From assembly GCF_004798935.1 (NCBI RefSeq), contig NZ_RAHT01000002.1, positions 248,001-312,000 on the forward strand: DNA of 64,000 nucleotides. Reading direction: 5' to 3'. This DNA comes from Ningiella ruwaisensis (GTDB lineage: Bacteria; Pseudomonadota; Gammaproteobacteria; Enterobacterales; Alteromonadaceae). Every line of letters starts with the position of its first letter. Position 1 is the stretch's first letter. The notes below the pieces were generated by a model, which worked only from the letters and a program-made list of their open reading frames with translations, made no database searches and was not told the DNA's origin. A program made the position numbers and the translations under genes. Below are positions 60,869 to 64,000 of this stretch, one piece after another.

Positions 60869-62923
60869 TTATTCCTTTGCTTCTACGGGCAAGCGTACAA
60901 TAAATTCGCTACCGCTACCTACTTCACTATTCACCTGAATGCTTCCGCCACACTCTTGCACAAACTGCTTGGCATCGTACGCACCAATGCCCATACCAGC
61001 GTTACCTTTTGTTGTATCAAAGGGTTTAAACAAACGATGATTGACAAATTCTTCAGTCATGCCTTCACCATCATCAATAATTCGAATGAGGGCGAATTCG
61101 TTTTCCATTCCAACCAGAACTTTGACAGAACCCGATTCGTTAGTGGCTTGTTGGGCATTGCTGATTAGATGATACATGACATTGCTGAATTTTTCGGCAT
61201 CAATTTTCAGTCCAATCGCTTCACTTACGCTTTCATCTACTTCTAACTCTGGAATTGGTTTAAGCCCCGCACACTTTTGCTTGATCACTTTCTCAAGCTC
61301 TAAGGTTATATCGGTAAATTTCAAGCCTTGTTTAGCTTCAACTTTTTTGTTGGTTAGCTGTTTAAGCATTTTATCCATTCGCTCTTTGGTGTACTCGAGC
61401 GTTTCGAAGGTATCTGCAATAAACTCAGGATTGTCTTTATGCTGCTGCGCATTCGACAGTATAAGATTGATCTGCGCCAAAACATTTTTTAAATCGTGTA
61501 CCACAAAAGCCGACATGCGATTAAATGCAGCAAATTGTGCATTTTCTGCCAAAGCTTGCGAGCTCTCTGCATGAAAAATATAGTTTGCTATTTGGTCAGT
61601 CAATGCACTTAAATAATCGCGCAATTCCCAGTTTAATGAGCGCTTATCAGGCTCCAATGCTTTCATAAACACGATCCCCCAAAGGGCATCGTGTTGAAAT
61701 ATTGGAACCGCGAGCTGATAGCTAAAGCCGCGCATGAACAATTCTCGTTTGGGCAAGCTTTCATAAAGATCCGGCTTGGTCTTTAACTCATCAAAATCAA
61801 CCACCCAAGCACTTTCTTTACAGAATTCAATAATATAACTTAATTTCTCCTGGAGTGCCTGATGATCCACTTCAACATCACCGTCGACCCTGGCGACCAA
61901 ACTCGCGTCTCGTCGGTTACTGTTAATTTTATACAAACAACCCTGCGCATAACCGACGCCCTGCAAATATGCGTCTAAGGCGGTTTCATACACATGAGGT
62001 AAGTCCTGCTCACCTTTGCTCAGACGTTTGGTTAACTTCACCCACTCTACACGATAATCATACTGATTGGCGTAAAAGTGCTTGGTAATGAACACTTTAA
62101 TTGTGTTTCTAAACTGGTGAGACATAAACAGGCTGAGAAGCAGGGCAAGTGACACTAAGCCCAATGCCATCTGAAGTGGCAGGCTCCAACTGCCCCCTAA
62201 ATATTTCACAACGTAGCCAAGCGTTGCCATAATCATCAGATAGACGCCGGCAACTAGCAGCAAGGTGCTATGTAATACTACCTCTCTGCTTACGAAAATA
62301 TCGATTCCCCAATGCTTGATGCGTCTGATAGCCAGTACCAAAAACGGCATCAGGGCAACAAAAATATAGCCTCGGGCAGCAAAGAAGTTCCAGCTTAGCT
62401 GATTGACCATCGTCGCATTGGCATAGGTGACAAAATCAAATAAATTGATCGCACCTAAAAACAGCACAAGTGGCTTAAACGCCCACTTTTCTTTATCAGC
62501 CTGTCGATATACAACTTCCAATAGCACCAGTGACTGAAGCGCATTGACAGTGAGCAAACTGAACTGCCAGGTAGCAGGCAAAAGCTCTAGAGCAGCAAAA
62601 ATGAGCGCGGCACTTGGTAGCAACATGATAGCAAGCGTGATGGGACGCGATATAAAAGTTGTGAAGCTCGAAAATTGATTGCGAAGACAGGCGGCAATAA
62701 AAAGCATCCATACCCATTGTCGCGCAGCGTCAAATTTTAATAGGTTTTCCTGTCCTAACTCAACTTGAACATAGCTAACATGAATAAGAGACCAAACCAC
62801 AGTGGAAAGCGTTGCAAACAAAAGTAAGTGTCTTGCCAATCCCGCATTTCTGACGGTAAGCAGCATTAACACTAAAAGTGAATATGCTGCTGCGCTTAAT
62901 CCATAGCCAAGGTCAAAAATCAA
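60869..62923 (-). CDS. prsK: XrtA/PEP-CTERM system histidine kinase PrsK
   Basis: A 684-residue sensor kinase. About eight membrane segments occupy the first 280 residues, followed by a GAF-like domain (about 300-440), an H-box with FVVHDLKNVLAQINL, and a HATPase domain with NAQQATNESG (N-box), DDGEGMTEEFV and GNAGMGIGAY. The layout and the short HDLKN helix fit PrsK. A TTG start at 62923 with AAGGTAAG upstream is used; no ATG is near. It is probably transcribed with the FabH-like gene (six bp upstream) and prsR. The signal sensed is unknown. Its target system is not in the window, apart from the acyltransferase at 2.4 kb. Confidence 0.88.
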   Translation of the reverse strand: MIFDLGYGLSAAAYSLLVLMLLTVRNAGLARHLLLFATLSTVVWSLIHVSYVQVELGQENLLKFDAARQWVWMLFIAACLRNQFSSFTTFISRPITLAIMLLPSAALIFAALELLPATWQFSLLTVNALQSLVLLEVVYRQADKEKWAFKPLVLFLGAINLFDFVTYANATMVNQLSWNFFAARGYIFVALMPFLVLAIRRIKHWGIDIFVSREVVLHSTLLLVAGVYLMIMATLGYVVKYLGGSWSLPLQMALGLVSLALLLSLFMSHQFRNTIKVFITKHFYANQYDYRVEWVKLTKRLSKGEQDLPHVYETALDAYLQGVGYAQGCLYKINSNRRDASLVARVDGDVEVDHQALQEKLSYIIEFCKESAWVVDFDELKTKPDLYESLPKRELFMRGFSYQLAVPIFQHDALWGIVFMKALEPDKRSLNWELRDYLSALTDQIANYIFHAESSQALAENAQFAAFNRMSAFVVHDLKNVLAQINLILSNAQQHKDNPEFIADTFETLEYTKERMDKMLKQLTNKKVEAKQGLKFTDITLELEKVIKQKCAGLKPIPELEVDESVSEAIGLKIDAEKFSNVMYHLISNAQQATNESGSVKVLVGMENEFALIRIIDDGEGMTEEFVNHRLFKPFDTTKGNAGMGIGAYDAKQFVQECGGSIQVNSEVGSGSEFIVRLPVEAKE

Positions 62924-62929
62924 ATGTGC

Positions 62930-64000
62930 TTACCTTTTTTGAACCAACAAACTTCCTATGGAATACCCTGCTCCAAAGCTACACAGTAAGCCGTAATCGC
63001 CTTTTTGCAAATCTTGATGGTGAAGCGCAAATGCAATCACAGACCCTGCCGAAGCGGTATTTGCATAGGTATCAAGCACAATCGGCGCCTCTTCGGCAGT
63101 CGCCTCGCGCCCTAATAATTTTTTACTGATCAAGCTGTTCATGTTGATATTAGCTTGATGCAGCCACCAGCGCTTTAGATTTTCAGGAACTAAATCGTGC
63201 TGTTGTAAATGTTCAGTAATGTGAGCAGCGGCTAAGGGACATACCTCTTTAAATACCTTGCGACCTTCCTGGTGAAACAGCTTGTCAGGGCCAAATGGAT
63301 CAGCATCTGTCGCGTGGGTCATGTAACCAAAATTCGAACGGATGTTGTTAGAGAACTTTGTAAGCGCTTTTGTACTAAGTAAATCAAATCCTTTACCCGG
63401 CTCTGCAGTTTCGCTTGATTCAATAACAGTGGCAGTTGCGACATCACCAAAAATAAAATGGGAATCGCGGTCTGTATAATTAATTTGCGGCGACACCAAC
63501 TCCGGATTGATAACCAATACGGCGCGGGCTGTTTTCGCGCTAACCATTTCATAAGCCCGGTGCATGCCAAAAGTGGCTGCACTGCACGCCACGAGCATAT
63601 CAAATCCAAAGCCTTCAATACCTAGAGCTTCCTGCACTTCTATTGCAATTGCCGGATATGACCTTTGAGTGTATGCGCATGATACAATCACAGCATCGAT
63701 ATCACTTGCTTGCTTATTAGCATCTGCCAAAGCTTTTTTAGCAGCTTCAATAGCAATTTCAGCTTGCTGCGATATCTCATCGTCTGATCGCTCCTGAATA
63801 ACTGGGCGCATTCGATGTATATCAAGCACACCCTCTTTCTCGTAAATATAGCGTGATTTGATGCCAGACGCTTTTTCTACAAACTCGGCAGATGAGTGCG
63901 GTTTTGGCGCAATTTTTCCAGCTTCGATGTCTGCTTTGTTAACTTCATTGAAATGATCGGCATAGGCGTTGTATGCAGATATCAACTCTTCATTGCTAAT
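62930..64000 (-). CDS. FabH-like beta-ketoacyl-ACP synthase III, partial (start outside window)
   Basis: A thiolase-fold synthase. Its frame stays open to the right edge, where ISNEELISAYN is read, so the true start is beyond 64000; the apparent start at 63985 is an internal TTG. The catalytic triad is visible: Cys in VACSAATFG, His in WWLHQANINMN, and Asn in YANTASAGS. At more than 350 residues it is longer than housekeeping FabH (about 317). It resembles the longer FabH-like enzymes known from Pseudomonas, which condense acyl-CoA with malonyl-ACP. It lies six bp upstream of prsK, so a link to envelope lipid or polysaccharide production is possible but inferred. Confidence 0.82.
   Translation of the reverse strand: MSNEELISAYNAYADHFNEVNKADIEAGKIAPKPHSSAEFVEKASGIKSRYIYEKEGVLDIHRMRPVIQERSDDEISQQAEIAIEAAKKALADANKQASDIDAVIVSCAYTQRSYPAIAIEVQEALGIEGFGFDMLVACSAATFGMHRAYEMVSAKTARAVLVINPELVSPQINYTDRDSHFIFGDVATATVIESSETAEPGKGFDLLSTKALTKFSNNIRSNFGYMTHATDADPFGPDKLFHQEGRKVFKEVCPLAAAHITEHLQQHDLVPENLKRWWLHQANINMNSLISKKLLGREATAEEAPIVLDTYANTASAGSVIAFALHHQDLQKGDYGLLCSFGAGYSIGSLLVQKR

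Overview
The window looks like a chromosome segment of a marine gammaproteobacterium, most likely in the Alteromonadales (Alteromonadaceae-like). This is inferred from gene content and order; no 16S rRNA is present. The stretch from lpdA (about 5.2 kb) to mraZ (about 48.0 kb) follows the order of the E. coli 2-minute region: lpd-aceF-aceE-pdhR-ampE-nadC-pilin-pilC-pilD-coaE-zapD-yacG-mutT-secA-lpxC-ftsZ-ftsA-ftsQ-ddl-murC-murG-ftsW-murD-mraY-murF-murE-ftsI-ftsL-rsmH-mraZ. Three genes usually found in this order are absent from their expected places: ampD (between ampE and nadC), pilB (between the pilin gene and pilC) and secM (next to secA). Two small gene sets have been added: an EamA transporter and Ohr between pilC and pilD, and an aspartoacylase, a ParDE toxin-antitoxin pair and an Asp/Glu racemase between yacG and mutT.

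Left flank (1-5.2 kb): a truncated GNAT/carbon-nitrogen hydrolase gene, a ChaC-like glutathione-degrading enzyme, a dienoyl-CoA isomerase, a PEP-CTERM/exosortase-type acyltransferase, the RNase P RNA on the minus strand, and an RhlE-type helicase. Middle (5.2-48 kb): the pyruvate dehydrogenase operon with its repressor gene pdhR and a perfect PdhR operator, type IV pilus genes, coenzyme A and NAD synthesis, the Sec ATPase, and a tightly overlapping division and cell-wall (dcw) operon. The dcw operon starts at a recognisable mraZ promoter with tandem MraZ boxes.

Right flank (48-64 kb) is accessory. It holds a SapC-family protein, a lipoprotein dipeptidase, a repeat-rich island (50.7-52.5 kb), a GH29 fucosidase, an MFS-acyltransferase fusion, a lipase-like hydrolase, a peroxiredoxin-glutaredoxin fusion, a ParA ATPase with a small partner, the PrsK/PrsR two-component pair of PEP-CTERM systems, and a truncated FabH-like ketoacyl synthase.

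Two structures are the best candidates for something undescribed. First, five long dyad elements lie at 6795-7222 (two), 12069-12398 (two) and 24908-25042. Each has two conserved small hairpins (GGCATGGATGCC-like and CCATGGATGG-like) inside long arms that are complementary to each other but differ from locus to locus. They sit just after stop codons inside the pdh and secA-mutT transcription units, and four of them occur as oppositely oriented pairs. Second, the 50.7-52.5 kb island has arrays of a 20-bp (or 17-bp) repeat built around CGTCATCGTGGCGAAAG. The arrays bracket a GIY-YIG nuclease gene in inverted orientation. A second array with a truncated copy of the nuclease gene's end creates a direct repeat around a cassette of two double-glycine-leader peptides and an immunity-like membrane protein. 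This looks like a two-peptide bacteriocin locus carried between recombinogenic repeats.
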